Shown here piece by piece: positions 51,560-60,208 of a stretch of 64,000 bases of DNA. Within the stretch, counting starts at the first letter, position 1. Every line of letters starts with the position of its first letter. The stretch is from an uncultured Roseobacter sp. (GTDB taxonomy: Bacteria; Pseudomonadota; Alphaproteobacteria; Rhodobacterales; Rhodobacteraceae): contig NZ_CANMNK010000001.1 in the NCBI RefSeq assembly GCF_947499265.1, forward strand, positions 85,001-149,000, in the 5' to 3' direction. The position numbers and the translations under genes were made by a program. Below the pieces are notes generated by a model. It saw only the letters and a program-made list of their open reading frames with translations. It made no database searches and was not told the origin of the DNA.

Positions 51560-53184
51560 TGGATATCGGTACAATTTCGCTGGTCCTGATGCTGGGCCTG
51601 ATCCTGCTGCTGGCCATCGGCATGCCGCTGGGGTTTGCCTCGGCCATCCTCGCGGTGCTGGTGCTGGTGATGAAGTTCGAGCCGACGCTGCTGATGAACC
51701 CGCTCACATTCGGCGATGGCATCCTGACCGGCAGGCCGGGATCGGGACCGCTGAACATCCTGGCGCAAAAGATATACGGGCTCTTAACGGATTATGTCCT
51801 CATATCCATCCCGCTCTTCATTTTCATGGCGGCCCTGCTGGAACGGTCCGGCATCGCCAAGGATATGTATTCCTCGCTGAACGTCTGGCTCAATCGCACC
51901 CGCGGCGGCATCGCCATTGTCACCTCGATCATGGCCGTCATCATGGCGGCGATGTCCGGCATCATTGGCGGTGAGGTCGTGTTGCTGGGCTTGATCGCGC
52001 TGCCGCAGATGCTGCGGCTGGGCTACAGCCAGAACCTCGCCATCGGTACGATCTGCGCCTCCGGCTCGCTGGGCACCATGATCCCGCCCTCGATCGTGCT
52101 GATCATCTACGGGCTGATCACCGAAACCTCGATCAAGGCACTCTTCACCGCCTCCTTCCTGCCGGGCTTCATGCTGGCGAGCTTCATCATCCTCTACATC
52201 ATCATCCGCACACAACTGCGCCCGCAGGATGCACCGCTGCCCGATCCGGTTGAAGGTGAACCCTACGGCATGGAAAAGGCCAAACTCTTTCTCGCCTTTC
52301 TCTGCGTCCTGATCGCAGGCTTTGGCACCGCACTGTTCCTGCGCGCGCTGTTTTTCGAACTGTCCGGCCAGAATGCGTCGAACACCGGGGCGGCCATCGC
52401 CTATGGCACTGCCGACTGGCTGCCATGGTTCGGCGGCGCGGTGCTGCTGTCCTTCGGCATGATGTTCGGCGTCCTGGGCCGTGAGCGGACGGCAACGGGC
52501 TGGTCCATGGGCAAGGGCCTCGTCCCGCCCATCGTCGTGATCGGCGTCGTGATGGGGTCGATCTATGGCGGCATCACCGGCATCACCGAGGCCGCAGGCA
52601 TGGGCGCGCTCGCCGTGCTCGTCATCGCCATCTGCCGTGGCGAGGCCTCTTTCGATCTGGTCTGGGACAGCCTGATGCGCACCCTGAAATCCACCGGCAC
52701 GATCATCTGGGTGACCATCGGGGCCGCAGCCCTTGCGGGTGCCTACACCATCGCGGGTGGCCCGGTTTACGTCGCCGATTTCATCGTCGGCTCCGACCTG
52801 CCGACCATGGGGATCATCCTTGCGATGATGCTGATCCTGCTCTTCATGGGTGCCTTCATGGATTGGGTGGGCATCGTTTTGCTGATCATCCCGGTGTTCC
52901 TACCGATCGTGCAGCGCCTGCCGATTGAGGAAATTGGTGTGTTTGGCGAACTCAATCCGCGCCACGTGGCGATCTGGTTCGGGGTGGTCTTCTGTATGAA
53001 CATGCAGGTGAGTTTCCTCAGCCCGCCCTTTGGACCGGCCGCGTTTTATCTGAAGTCCGTGGCACCGCCGCACATCAGCCTGACCGACATTTTCAAAGGG
53101 TTCCTGCCCTTCATCGGCATCCAGCTTTGTGCCCTGTCGGTCTTGCTGATCTGGCCACCCATCGTTTCATTGCTCCTGCCCTAA
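51559..53184 (+). CDS. dctM: TRAP transporter large permease (DctM)
   Basis: This 541-residue membrane subunit, with more than 12 hydrophobic segments, carries the sodium-coupled transport path. Family landmarks include GSGPLNILAQKIYGL, SGIAKDMYSSLNVWLNRTRGG, CASGSLGTMIPPSIVLIIYG and GAFMDWVGIVLLIIPVFLP. It is larger than average DctM (about 430) owing to an insert with two extra helices at about residues 230-310, consistent with the long DctQ. It is coupled to dctQ by a TGATG overlap and followed 16 bases later by the first oxygenase gene. Confidence 0.93.
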   Translation: MDIGTISLVLMLGLILLLAIGMPLGFASAILAVLVLVMKFEPTLLMNPLTFGDGILTGRPGSGPLNILAQKIYGLLTDYVLISIPLFIFMAALLERSGIAKDMYSSLNVWLNRTRGGIAIVTSIMAVIMAAMSGIIGGEVVLLGLIALPQMLRLGYSQNLAIGTICASGSLGTMIPPSIVLIIYGLITETSIKALFTASFLPGFMLASFIILYIIIRTQLRPQDAPLPDPVEGEPYGMEKAKLFLAFLCVLIAGFGTALFLRALFFELSGQNASNTGAAIAYGTADWLPWFGGAVLLSFGMMFGVLGRERTATGWSMGKGLVPPIVVIGVVMGSIYGGITGITEAAGMGALAVLVIAICRGEASFDLVWDSLMRTLKSTGTIIWVTIGAAALAGAYTIAGGPVYVADFIVGSDLPTMGIILAMMLILLFMGAFMDWVGIVLLIIPVFLPIVQRLPIEEIGVFGELNPRHVAIWFGVVFCMNMQVSFLSPPFGPAAFYLKSVAPPHISLTDIFKGFLPFIGIQLCALSVLLIWPPIVSLLLP

Positions 53185-53200
53185 CCACTGGGAATGACCC

Positions 53201-54148
53201 ATGCTCAGCGCTGCGCAAACCGCCTCTTTCGAACGCCAGGGTTTCCTTGTCGTCGAAGACGTGGTGCCGTCTGAGCTGCGCGCGCGTATCGCGGAGGAAT
53301 ACGAAGCGCTGTTGAACAGTCTCTATGCGGCATGGGCCAAACAGGGGCTGTTGCCCGCGCCTGATGACACCATGGATTTCTGGCAAAAACTGCGATGCGC
53401 CTATGAGGCCGGTTGCGACTGGTTTCAGCCGATGGATATTTCGCTGCCGGGCGATACGATCCACACGGATACGCCGATGCACTTCGGCCCAGCGGTTTTT
53501 GATCTGGTCACCTGTCCGCAGATATTGGATGTGGTGCAAAGCCTGATTGGCCCCGAGATCACCTCGAACCCGATCCAGCATCTTCGGATCAAACCACCCG
53601 CACCCGCATTGAAAAACGATGAGGTCCGCGCTCACATCACCCAGACGGATTGGCATCAGGATCGCGGCGTTGGCCATGAAGATGCCGACAGAACCGATAT
53701 GATCACCGTCTGGATCGCGATGACCGACGCAACCCCTGAAAACGGCTGTTTGCAAGTGATCCCCAAAGCGCATGATCAGATGCTGCCGCATTGTCCCAAA
53801 ACACAAACAGCCATCGCCGACGATTTCATTGACGCAGCGCGGGCGAGGCCGCTGCCCGTTCGCGCCGGTGGCATTTTACTGTTGCACCCGCTGACGCCGC
53901 ATGCCTCGTTGCCCAATGGCACAGATAATTTCCGCTGGTCTTTCGATCTGCGCTACAACGTGACGGGCCAGCCTACCGGGCGGGCGCATTTCCCTGAATT
54001 CGTGGCGCGCAGCACGGATGATCCCGGCGCGGTCTTGACCGACTGGCGTCTTTGGCGGCAGATGTGGCATGACGCGCGCAACACGCTTGCGCGGCAACCC
54101 CATATTCCCATTCATCGCTGGCAAAGCGATGCGCCGTTCTGCGCCTGA
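53201..54148 (+). CDS. Phytanoyl-CoA dioxygenase (PhyH) family Fe(II)/2-oxoglutarate oxygenase, first copy
   Basis: This 315-residue mononuclear iron oxygenase has the iron triad H152-x-D154 in DWHQDRG with the distal histidine H234 in LTPHASL, and the 2-oxoglutarate arginine R245 eleven residues later, all as in active PhyH enzymes. EDVVPSELRARI is the usual N-terminal family start. PhyH enzymes hydroxylate carbon next to carboxyl, ether or phosphonate groups. Position between the TRAP transporter and altronate dehydratase suggests that it acts on the imported sugar acid itself. A second PhyH gene follows two genes on. The ribosome site is weak. Confidence 0.87.
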   Translation: MLSAAQTASFERQGFLVVEDVVPSELRARIAEEYEALLNSLYAAWAKQGLLPAPDDTMDFWQKLRCAYEAGCDWFQPMDISLPGDTIHTDTPMHFGPAVFDLVTCPQILDVVQSLIGPEITSNPIQHLRIKPPAPALKNDEVRAHITQTDWHQDRGVGHEDADRTDMITVWIAMTDATPENGCLQVIPKAHDQMLPHCPKTQTAIADDFIDAARARPLPVRAGGILLLHPLTPHASLPNGTDNFRWSFDLRYNVTGQPTGRAHFPEFVARSTDDPGAVLTDWRLWRQMWHDARNTLARQPHIPIHRWQSDAPFCA

Positions 54149-54157
54149 GGAGAGACC

Positions 54158-55666
54158 ATGGACACCGTGCGCCTAGACCCCGTCGACAATGTCGTCACCG
54201 CCACCCGTGCGCTTGAGGTTGGTGTCGAGATCGAAGAAACCGCCACCCGCGCGCTGATCCCGTCCGGTCACAAGATCGCAACCTGCGCCATCGCGCGCGG
54301 CCAACCGATCCGTAAATACGCGCAGATCATTGGATATGCGGCCCAAGACATTGCGGCGGGTGACCATGTGCACACGCAAAACGTTGAATTCCGCAATACA
54401 CAAGCCGACTACGAATTCTCCACCGACTTGCGCCCTGTGGCACCCGTGCCGGAGGCGGCACGTGATACCTTTATGGGATACCGCCGCGAGAATGGGCAGG
54501 TTGGTACCCGTAACTACATTGCCATCGTCACCTCGGTGAACTGTTCGGCCACGGCGGCACGGATGATCGCCAGCCACTTCACACCTGAAGTGCTCGCCGA
54601 CTATCCGAATGTGGATGGTGTCGCGGCCTTTGTGCATGGCACCGGCTGCGGCATGGCCGACAGCGGCGACGGGTTTGAGGCCTTGCAACGGGTCATGTGG
54701 GGCTACGCGCGCCATCCCAACCACGCGGGCGTCCTGATGGTGGGTTTGGGCTGCGAAATGAACCAGATCGACTGGCTGCTGGAGGCCTATGGGCTCAGCC
54801 AGGGCCCTACGTTTCAGGTGATGAACATCCAGTCCGTCGCCGGTCTGCGCAAAACCGTTGCATTGGGGATCAAGAAGATCGAGGCCATGTTGCCCATCGC
54901 CAATGCCGCAACGCGCACGCCCTGCCCGGCCTCGGAATTGAAGGTTGCGCTGCAGTGTGGGGGCTCTGACGCGTGGTCCGGCATCACCGCCAACCCGGCC
55001 CTTGGATATGCCTGTGACCTGCTCGCGGCCCAGGGCGGCACCGGTGTTCTGGCCGAAACGCCCGAGATTTATGGCGCGGAACATCTGCTGACACGGCGCG
55101 CGACCGATCAGGTCACAGGCGAAAAGCTGGTGGGTCTGATCAGGTGGTGGGAGGATTACACCGCCCGCAACAAGGGATCGATGGACAACAATCCCTCCCC
55201 CGGAAACAAGACGGGTGGCCTGACCACCATTCTGGAAAAATCGCTGGGGGCCGCGGCCAAGGGCGGCACCAGCCCGTTGATGGGTGTCTACAAATACGCC
55301 GAGCCTGTGACGGCCCGCGGATTCACCTTCATGGACAGCCCCGGCTATGACCCCGCCAGCGTAACGGGGCAGATCGCGGGCGGCTGCAATCTGGTCTGTT
55401 TTACCACCGGGCGCGGCTCGGCTTTTGGGTCAAAACCAAGCCCCACGATCAAAGTGGCCACCAATTCGGCCATGGCCAAACGCATGCATGAGGATATGGA
55501 CGTCGACGCGGGCACGATCCTGACCGAAGGCGTGAGTGTCGAAGAGAAAGGGCGCGAAATCTACGACATGTTCCTGCGCGTCGCCAGCGGTGCCGCCACC
55601 AAATCCGAGGCGCAGGGCTTGGGCGATTATGAATTCGTGCCCTGGCAAATCGGGGCGGTGATGTGA
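54158..55666 (+). CDS. uxaA: Altronate dehydratase (UxaA family)
   Basis: This 502-residue enzyme has the two-part layout of E. coli UxaA: an N-terminal SAF domain (about 1-90) and a large catalytic domain starting near GYRRENGQVGTRNYIAIV. Cysteines that could hold iron are in HGTGCGMA and GLGCEMNQIDWLL. The expected reaction is D-altronate to 2-keto-3-deoxygluconate (KDG), the substrate of the kinase encoded downstream. Related GarD acts on galactarate, but length, SAF domain and the uxaC neighbour favour altronate. GGAGAG precedes the ATG. The stop overlaps the GTG of the next gene. Confidence 0.87.
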   Translation: MDTVRLDPVDNVVTATRALEVGVEIEETATRALIPSGHKIATCAIARGQPIRKYAQIIGYAAQDIAAGDHVHTQNVEFRNTQADYEFSTDLRPVAPVPEAARDTFMGYRRENGQVGTRNYIAIVTSVNCSATAARMIASHFTPEVLADYPNVDGVAAFVHGTGCGMADSGDGFEALQRVMWGYARHPNHAGVLMVGLGCEMNQIDWLLEAYGLSQGPTFQVMNIQSVAGLRKTVALGIKKIEAMLPIANAATRTPCPASELKVALQCGGSDAWSGITANPALGYACDLLAAQGGTGVLAETPEIYGAEHLLTRRATDQVTGEKLVGLIRWWEDYTARNKGSMDNNPSPGNKTGGLTTILEKSLGAAAKGGTSPLMGVYKYAEPVTARGFTFMDSPGYDPASVTGQIAGGCNLVCFTTGRGSAFGSKPSPTIKVATNSAMAKRMHEDMDVDAGTILTEGVSVEEKGREIYDMFLRVASGAATKSEAQGLGDYEFVPWQIGAVM

Positions 55667-56664
55667 AACGCATTCTGGTTGTCGGCGGCGGGCTGATCGG
55701 CATCCGCCATGTTGCAGCTATCCAGTCCCATCCGGACTGCGAGTTCGCTGGCCTGGTCGATCCCGATATGTCGATTGCGCCCGATCTGACCCGCTATCGG
55801 GACATGTCGGAGGTCGCAGGTGACGTGGATGGGGTGATCATCGCCACGCCGACCGCGCTGCACGCGCAACATGGAATTTATGCGGCGGAACGCGGGTGGC
55901 ACATGCTGGTTGAAAAGCCTGTCGCAACTGATCTCGCTGGTGCCCGCGCACTAGGGGCCGCGATTGCCAAATCAGGGGTCGGCTCGCTGGTCGGCCATCA
56001 CCGGCGATATCACCGCCCGGTCCAGCAGTTGAAAAAACTGATCTCTGACGGCAGCATCGGCACGCCCATCTGCGCCACTCTGATCTGGGCCATGCGCAAG
56101 CCGGATACCTATTTCGAGGGCAATTGGCGCACCGCGGGTGGCAGCCCGGTGATGATCAATCTGGTGCATGACATCGATCTCTTGCGCTTTGTAATCGGCG
56201 AGATTGTCACGACAACAGCGCTGCGTGGCAGTGGTCTGCGTGGCACCGCGCGGATCGAAAGTGGTGCGATCGCGCTGGCCTTCGCCAATGGGGCCACCGG
56301 AACCATCAGTTTTGCTGACACCTCCCCCAGCCCCTGGGGGTTTGAAGCAGGCACCGGGGAGAACCCCAACATCGGGACCACGCATCAGGACATGATGTGG
56401 ATCATGGGCACCAGGGGCGCGATCAGCTTTCCCTCGATGACGCTGTGGCAGGGTGAGGATTGGGCCCGGCCCGCCATGCCGGTGCCGCTCGACATCCTCG
56501 AAAACGGCAAGGCACCGCTGGACGCGCAGCTGGATCATTTTATCGACGTGATGGACGGGGCCGCCCCACTGATCGACGTCGCCGATGCGACCCGGACCCT
56601 TGCCACGGCTCTGGCGATCGAAGCGCAGCTGACCCCGCAATTGGAAGGCGTGGCCAATGCCTGA
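55663..56664 (+). CDS. Gfo/Idh/MocA-family sugar oxidoreductase, first copy
   Basis: This 333-residue NAD(P)-dependent oxidoreductase begins with VVGGGLIGIRHVAAIQ (Rossmann) and has the catalytic lysine motif MLVEKPVATD and VGHHRRYHRPV. The C-domain contains PVMINLVHDIDLLRFVIGE. It starts with GTG overlapping the uxaA stop (GTGA) and ends eight bases inside the next gene, so translation is coupled on both sides. It could oxidise or reduce the sugar ring of the imported compound. Two more members of this family occur near the window's right end. Confidence 0.87.
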   Translation: MKRILVVGGGLIGIRHVAAIQSHPDCEFAGLVDPDMSIAPDLTRYRDMSEVAGDVDGVIIATPTALHAQHGIYAAERGWHMLVEKPVATDLAGARALGAAIAKSGVGSLVGHHRRYHRPVQQLKKLISDGSIGTPICATLIWAMRKPDTYFEGNWRTAGGSPVMINLVHDIDLLRFVIGEIVTTTALRGSGLRGTARIESGAIALAFANGATGTISFADTSPSPWGFEAGTGENPNIGTTHQDMMWIMGTRGAISFPSMTLWQGEDWARPAMPVPLDILENGKAPLDAQLDHFIDVMDGAAPLIDVADATRTLATALAIEAQLTPQLEGVANA

Positions 56665-57544
56665 AACGCTCTCAACAGACCAGATCGCGCGCTATCAGGA
56701 ACAGGGTTACCTGGTGCTGGAAAACCAGGTTCCTGCGGAATGGCTGTCGCGTATCCACGCGGAAATCGCCCGGTTCGAGCAGGAAGCACGCGGCATGACC
56801 GAAAGCAATGACCGCCTCGACCTCGAAGACAGCCACACGCCTGATGCGCCCCGCCTGCGGCGGATCAAACTGCCGCACACCACGTCGGATGTCATGCGGG
56901 AGCTGATGTATTCAGATCACATCCTGGCGCCCGCGCGCGATCTGATCGGGCCGGATTTGCGCCTGCACACAACCAAACTCAACATGAAATCAGCAGGCTA
57001 CGGCGCTGCCGTCGAATGGCATCAGGACTACGCGTTTTACCCACATACCAACGACGACATCCTCGCCATCGGTGTTTTGATTGACGATATGGCGCCGGAG
57101 AATGGTCCGCTGATGGTCTATCCCGGCTCGCACAAGGGCCCGGTGTTCGATCACCACGTGGATGGCGTGTTTGCCGGTGCCATGCTGCCGGAAGAAAACG
57201 GGCTGAACCCGGCGGATGCGGTGCAACTGACCGGACCGGCGGGATCGATCAGCATCCACCACGGGCGCATCGTGCACGGCTCCGCGCTCAACACTTCCGA
57301 CCGGTCACGGCGCATTCTGTTTTACGAGATGATGGCGGCGGATGCTTTCCCGATCATGGGGTCGATGACCAAATGGGACGGGATCAAAGACTATGACACG
57401 CGGATGCTCTGCGGAAACAGTACCCTGAACCCGCGCCTCAAAGATATCCCGGTGCGCATTCCGCAGCCGCAACCGGATGTGCCGATCTCCATCTATGAAA
57501 TTCAAAAAGGCCTGAAGAAACGGGCCTTCGATACCATCACATAA
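56657..57544 (+). CDS. Phytanoyl-CoA dioxygenase (PhyH) family oxygenase, second copy
   Basis: This 295-residue Fe(II)/2-oxoglutarate oxygenase has iron ligands H122-x-D124 in EWHQDYAFYPH and H207 in RIVHGSA, with R218 in SDRSRRILFY placed for 2-oxoglutarate. It is not a close duplicate of the first copy: the first copy lacks YPHTNDDILAIGV and PLMVYPGSHKGPV, which here follow the EctD/PhyH mainstream. The two oxygenases probably act on different positions or successive intermediates. It overlaps the upstream oxidoreductase gene by 8 bases and precedes a beta-hydroxyacid dehydrogenase by 24. Confidence 0.88.
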   Translation: MPETLSTDQIARYQEQGYLVLENQVPAEWLSRIHAEIARFEQEARGMTESNDRLDLEDSHTPDAPRLRRIKLPHTTSDVMRELMYSDHILAPARDLIGPDLRLHTTKLNMKSAGYGAAVEWHQDYAFYPHTNDDILAIGVLIDDMAPENGPLMVYPGSHKGPVFDHHVDGVFAGAMLPEENGLNPADAVQLTGPAGSISIHHGRIVHGSALNTSDRSRRILFYEMMAADAFPIMGSMTKWDGIKDYDTRMLCGNSTLNPRLKDIPVRIPQPQPDVPISIYEIQKGLKKRAFDTIT

Positions 57545-57568
57545 CCGCGCAGGCGAAAAGGACAGCAA

Positions 57569-58456
57569 ATGACACACCCCACAATCGGATTTATTGGCCT
57601 CGGCCTGATGGGCGCAGCCATGGTTGGGCGCCTGCAGGACAAGGGTTACGCGCTGACGGTCACGGCGAACCGCTCGCGCCCGAACGTTGACGCGGCGGTG
57701 GCGCGCGGCGCCGTCGAGGTGGCCACCGCCCGTGATGTGGCCGCCGCCAGCGATATCGTCATGCTGTGCATGGACACCAGTGACAGCGTCGAGGGGCGGA
57801 TGCGCGGCCCCGACGGCGTCATTGCCGGGCTGCGCGACGGGGCCACGGTCATTGATTTCGGCACCTCCCTGCCCGGCAGCACCCGCAGCCTGAGCGAAGA
57901 GGTTGCCGCAGCGGGCGGCAGCTATCTGGATGCGCCACTGGGCCGCACGCCCTCACACGCCAAGGACGGGCTGCTCAACATCATGGCGGCGGGGGACAAA
58001 GCCGCCTTTGACGCGGTTGAGCCGGTGCTTAAGGACCTGGGCGAAAACGTCTTTCACCTCGGGGCCTCCGGGTCCGGGCATACGATCAAGCTGATCAACA
58101 ACTTCTTCGGCATGACCGTTGCAAATGCCATGGCCGAGGCCTTTGCCATGGCGGATGTCGCCGGCATCGACCGCAAACAGCTTTACGATGTGATGTCCGC
58201 AGGTCCCCTGCATTCGGGCATGATGGATTTCGTCAAGGGCTACGGTCTGGACGGCGATCCCAACCAATTGGCTTTTGCCATCCGAAACGCGGCAAAGGAC
58301 GTCGGATACTATGCCCGCATGGCAGATGAGGCAGGCGTTGAAAGCATCATGTCCAAATGTGCGCTCTCTGCCCTGCGCGAAGCAACAGATACCGGGTTCG
58401 GCGATCACATGGTCAGCCAGATGATCGATTTCTACGTCCAGAAAATGGGCAAGTAG
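57569..58456 (+). CDS. Beta-hydroxyacid dehydrogenase (3-hydroxyisobutyrate dehydrogenase family), second copy
   Basis: This 295-residue enzyme has Rossmann motif FIGLGLMGAAMVGRLQ, substrate loop LDAPLGRTPSHAKDGLL (note LGRTP in place of the usual VSGG), and catalytic lysine in GSGHTIKLINNFFG. The family includes tartronate-semialdehyde reductase, threonate dehydrogenase and gamma-hydroxybutyrate dehydrogenase. The changed substrate loop suggests a different substrate from the copy at 46.8-47.7 kb. AAGGA lies before the ATG. It forms part of the oxygenase/uronate operon, one base before the transporter gene. Confidence 0.87.
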   Translation: MTHPTIGFIGLGLMGAAMVGRLQDKGYALTVTANRSRPNVDAAVARGAVEVATARDVAAASDIVMLCMDTSDSVEGRMRGPDGVIAGLRDGATVIDFGTSLPGSTRSLSEEVAAAGGSYLDAPLGRTPSHAKDGLLNIMAAGDKAAFDAVEPVLKDLGENVFHLGASGSGHTIKLINNFFGMTVANAMAEAFAMADVAGIDRKQLYDVMSAGPLHSGMMDFVKGYGLDGDPNQLAFAIRNAAKDVGYYARMADEAGVESIMSKCALSALREATDTGFGDHMVSQMIDFYVQKMGK

Positions 58457-58457
58457 C

Positions 58458-59339
58458 ATGGCCGTCAGCGCGGGCCTGCTCGAGGACCGCCCTCATTTTG
58501 GCATCATGCTCATGCTGGGGGCGTGGCTGCTCTTTGCCTTCGTTGACACCAGTGCCAAATGGCTGGTGATCCTGGGGTTTCCGGCCTTTCAATTGGCCTT
58601 CATGCGCTATGCCGGGCACTTCGTGATCTCGGTCGCCGTGATCGCCAAGGGGGGTATTGCGCGGGATCGTTTTCAGACCGGGCACATGTGGCAGGTGCTG
58701 AGCCGTGCGATGCTGCTGGTGATGGCCACACTGTCGAATTTCTATGCGCTGAACTTCCTGCCGCTGACGGTCACCGCCGCCATCATGTTTTCCAGCCCCG
58801 TGATCGTCTGCGCGCTGTCCGGGCCGCTGCTGGGCGAGCATGTCGGCCCTTGGCGCTGGTTTGCCATTCTGTTGGGGTTTGCCGGTGTGCTCGTCGTGAT
58901 CCGTCCTTTTGGCGAAGCCTTTCATATCGCGATGATCCTGCCGCTTCTCAACTCGCTGAGCCTCGCGCTCTATTCGATCATGACGCGCAGGCTGGCCGGT
59001 GTCGTCGCCACCGAGACGATGCAGTTTTACATGGGCGCGCTGGGGACAGCCGTAATGTTGCCGCTGGCTCTTTGGGCCTGGAAATGGCCGGATAATCCGA
59101 TGGATTGGATGATCCTGATCGGGCTTGGCGTCTTTGGCTGGGCCGGTCACCAACTGCTGACGAATGCGCACCGGTTCGGCTCGGCCAACACCCTGATGCC
59201 CTACACCTATTCATTCATGATTTACCTGTCTGTCCTGAGCTATCTGGTCTTTCAACACCTGCCGGATCAGTGGACGGTCATTGGGGCAATGATCATCGTC
59301 ATCTCGGGCCTGATCATCTGGAAAAGGGAGCAACGATAA
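58458..59339 (+). CDS. EamA/DMT-family transporter
   Basis: This 293-residue membrane protein with ten hydrophobic helices contains two EamA repeats. Markers are LLFAFVDTSAKWLVILGFPAFQLAFMRYAGH at the N-terminus (quoted in part) and LGEHVGPWRWFAILLGFAGVLVVIRP. The family exports or imports small metabolites, including amino acids, sugars and nucleotide precursors. In this operon it might export an aldehyde or acid intermediate. Its stop overlaps the KDG kinase ATG as TAATG, so both are translated together. Confidence 0.88.
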   Translation: MAVSAGLLEDRPHFGIMLMLGAWLLFAFVDTSAKWLVILGFPAFQLAFMRYAGHFVISVAVIAKGGIARDRFQTGHMWQVLSRAMLLVMATLSNFYALNFLPLTVTAAIMFSSPVIVCALSGPLLGEHVGPWRWFAILLGFAGVLVVIRPFGEAFHIAMILPLLNSLSLALYSIMTRRLAGVVATETMQFYMGALGTAVMLPLALWAWKWPDNPMDWMILIGLGVFGWAGHQLLTNAHRFGSANTLMPYTYSFMIYLSVLSYLVFQHLPDQWTVIGAMIIVISGLIIWKREQR

Positions 59340-60208
59340 TGCGTGTGGCCTGTGTTGGCGAAGCGATGATAGAGCTGTCCATGCAAGGGACAGCGGCGCA
59401 AATTGGCGTGGCGGGCGATACGCTCAATACCGCGATTTATCTCAAGCGTGCTGCCCCGAACTTGGCGGTCGACTATGTTACCTGCGTCGGCGATGATCCC
59501 TTCTCCGCGCGGATCACGGAGTTCATCGCGGCGCAGAATATTGGCTGCCGGAACATCAAAGCCATCACCGGGAAATCGCCGGGCCTTTATGCGATCACGA
59601 CAAATGACACAGGTGAGCGCGCCTTTACCTATTGGCGGAGCGCTTCGGCGGCACGTCAGATGTTTCAGGTGGATGGCACATTCGATTTCTCCCCTCTGGC
59701 AGATTACGACGTGGTTTACCTCTCCGGCATCACCATGGCGATCCTGCCGCAGGCGGTGCGGCTGGCGCTGATCGACTGGTTGGCACAGAATAAGGCGCAG
59801 GTGGCCTACGATAGCAACTATCGCCCGCGGCTTTGGGAAGACGTGCAAGTGGCGCAGGAGGTGACCCGCACGCTTTGGGCACAGGCGGATATTGCCCTGC
59901 CGTCCATCGACGACGAAATGGATCTCTTTGGGGAAACCGAGGATCAGGTTGCAGCCCGTTTTCTGGCACTTTCCACGCAAGGCGCGTTGAAACGCGGTGC
60001 GCAGGGGCCATTGTCGCTTGGCGAAGCCGTCGATCAGGCCTACGCCCCTGCCGCAAAAGTCGTCGACACAACGGCGGCAGGCGACAGTTTCAACGGCGGG
60101 TATCTCGGCGCGCTACTGTCTGGCCAATCGCAAGCTGATGCACTGCGCGCGGGTCACAATTGTGCGGCCAGAGTTGTACAGCATCGCGGTGCGATTATTC
60201 CAGAATAG
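59339..60208 (+). CDS. kdgK: 2-keto-3-deoxygluconate kinase (PfkB family)
   Basis: This 289-residue sugar kinase converts KDG to KDPG. The PfkB pattern is present: VACVGEAMIELS and the GGD-like VAGDTLNTAIYL at the substrate end, YDSNYRPRLW, then the ATP/anion-hole motif DTTAAGDSFNGGYLGAL with the base aspartate (the first glycine of the usual GAGD is alanine). The start overlaps the previous stop by one base. Together with UxaC, the reductase and UxaA it closes the route from hexuronate to KDPG. KDPG aldolase is not in the window. The 3' end overlaps the convergent reductase gene by 14 bases. Confidence 0.88.
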   Translation: MRVACVGEAMIELSMQGTAAQIGVAGDTLNTAIYLKRAAPNLAVDYVTCVGDDPFSARITEFIAAQNIGCRNIKAITGKSPGLYAITTNDTGERAFTYWRSASAARQMFQVDGTFDFSPLADYDVVYLSGITMAILPQAVRLALIDWLAQNKAQVAYDSNYRPRLWEDVQVAQEVTRTLWAQADIALPSIDDEMDLFGETEDQVAARFLALSTQGALKRGAQGPLSLGEAVDQAYAPAAKVVDTTAAGDSFNGGYLGALLSGQSQADALRAGHNCAARVVQHRGAIIPE

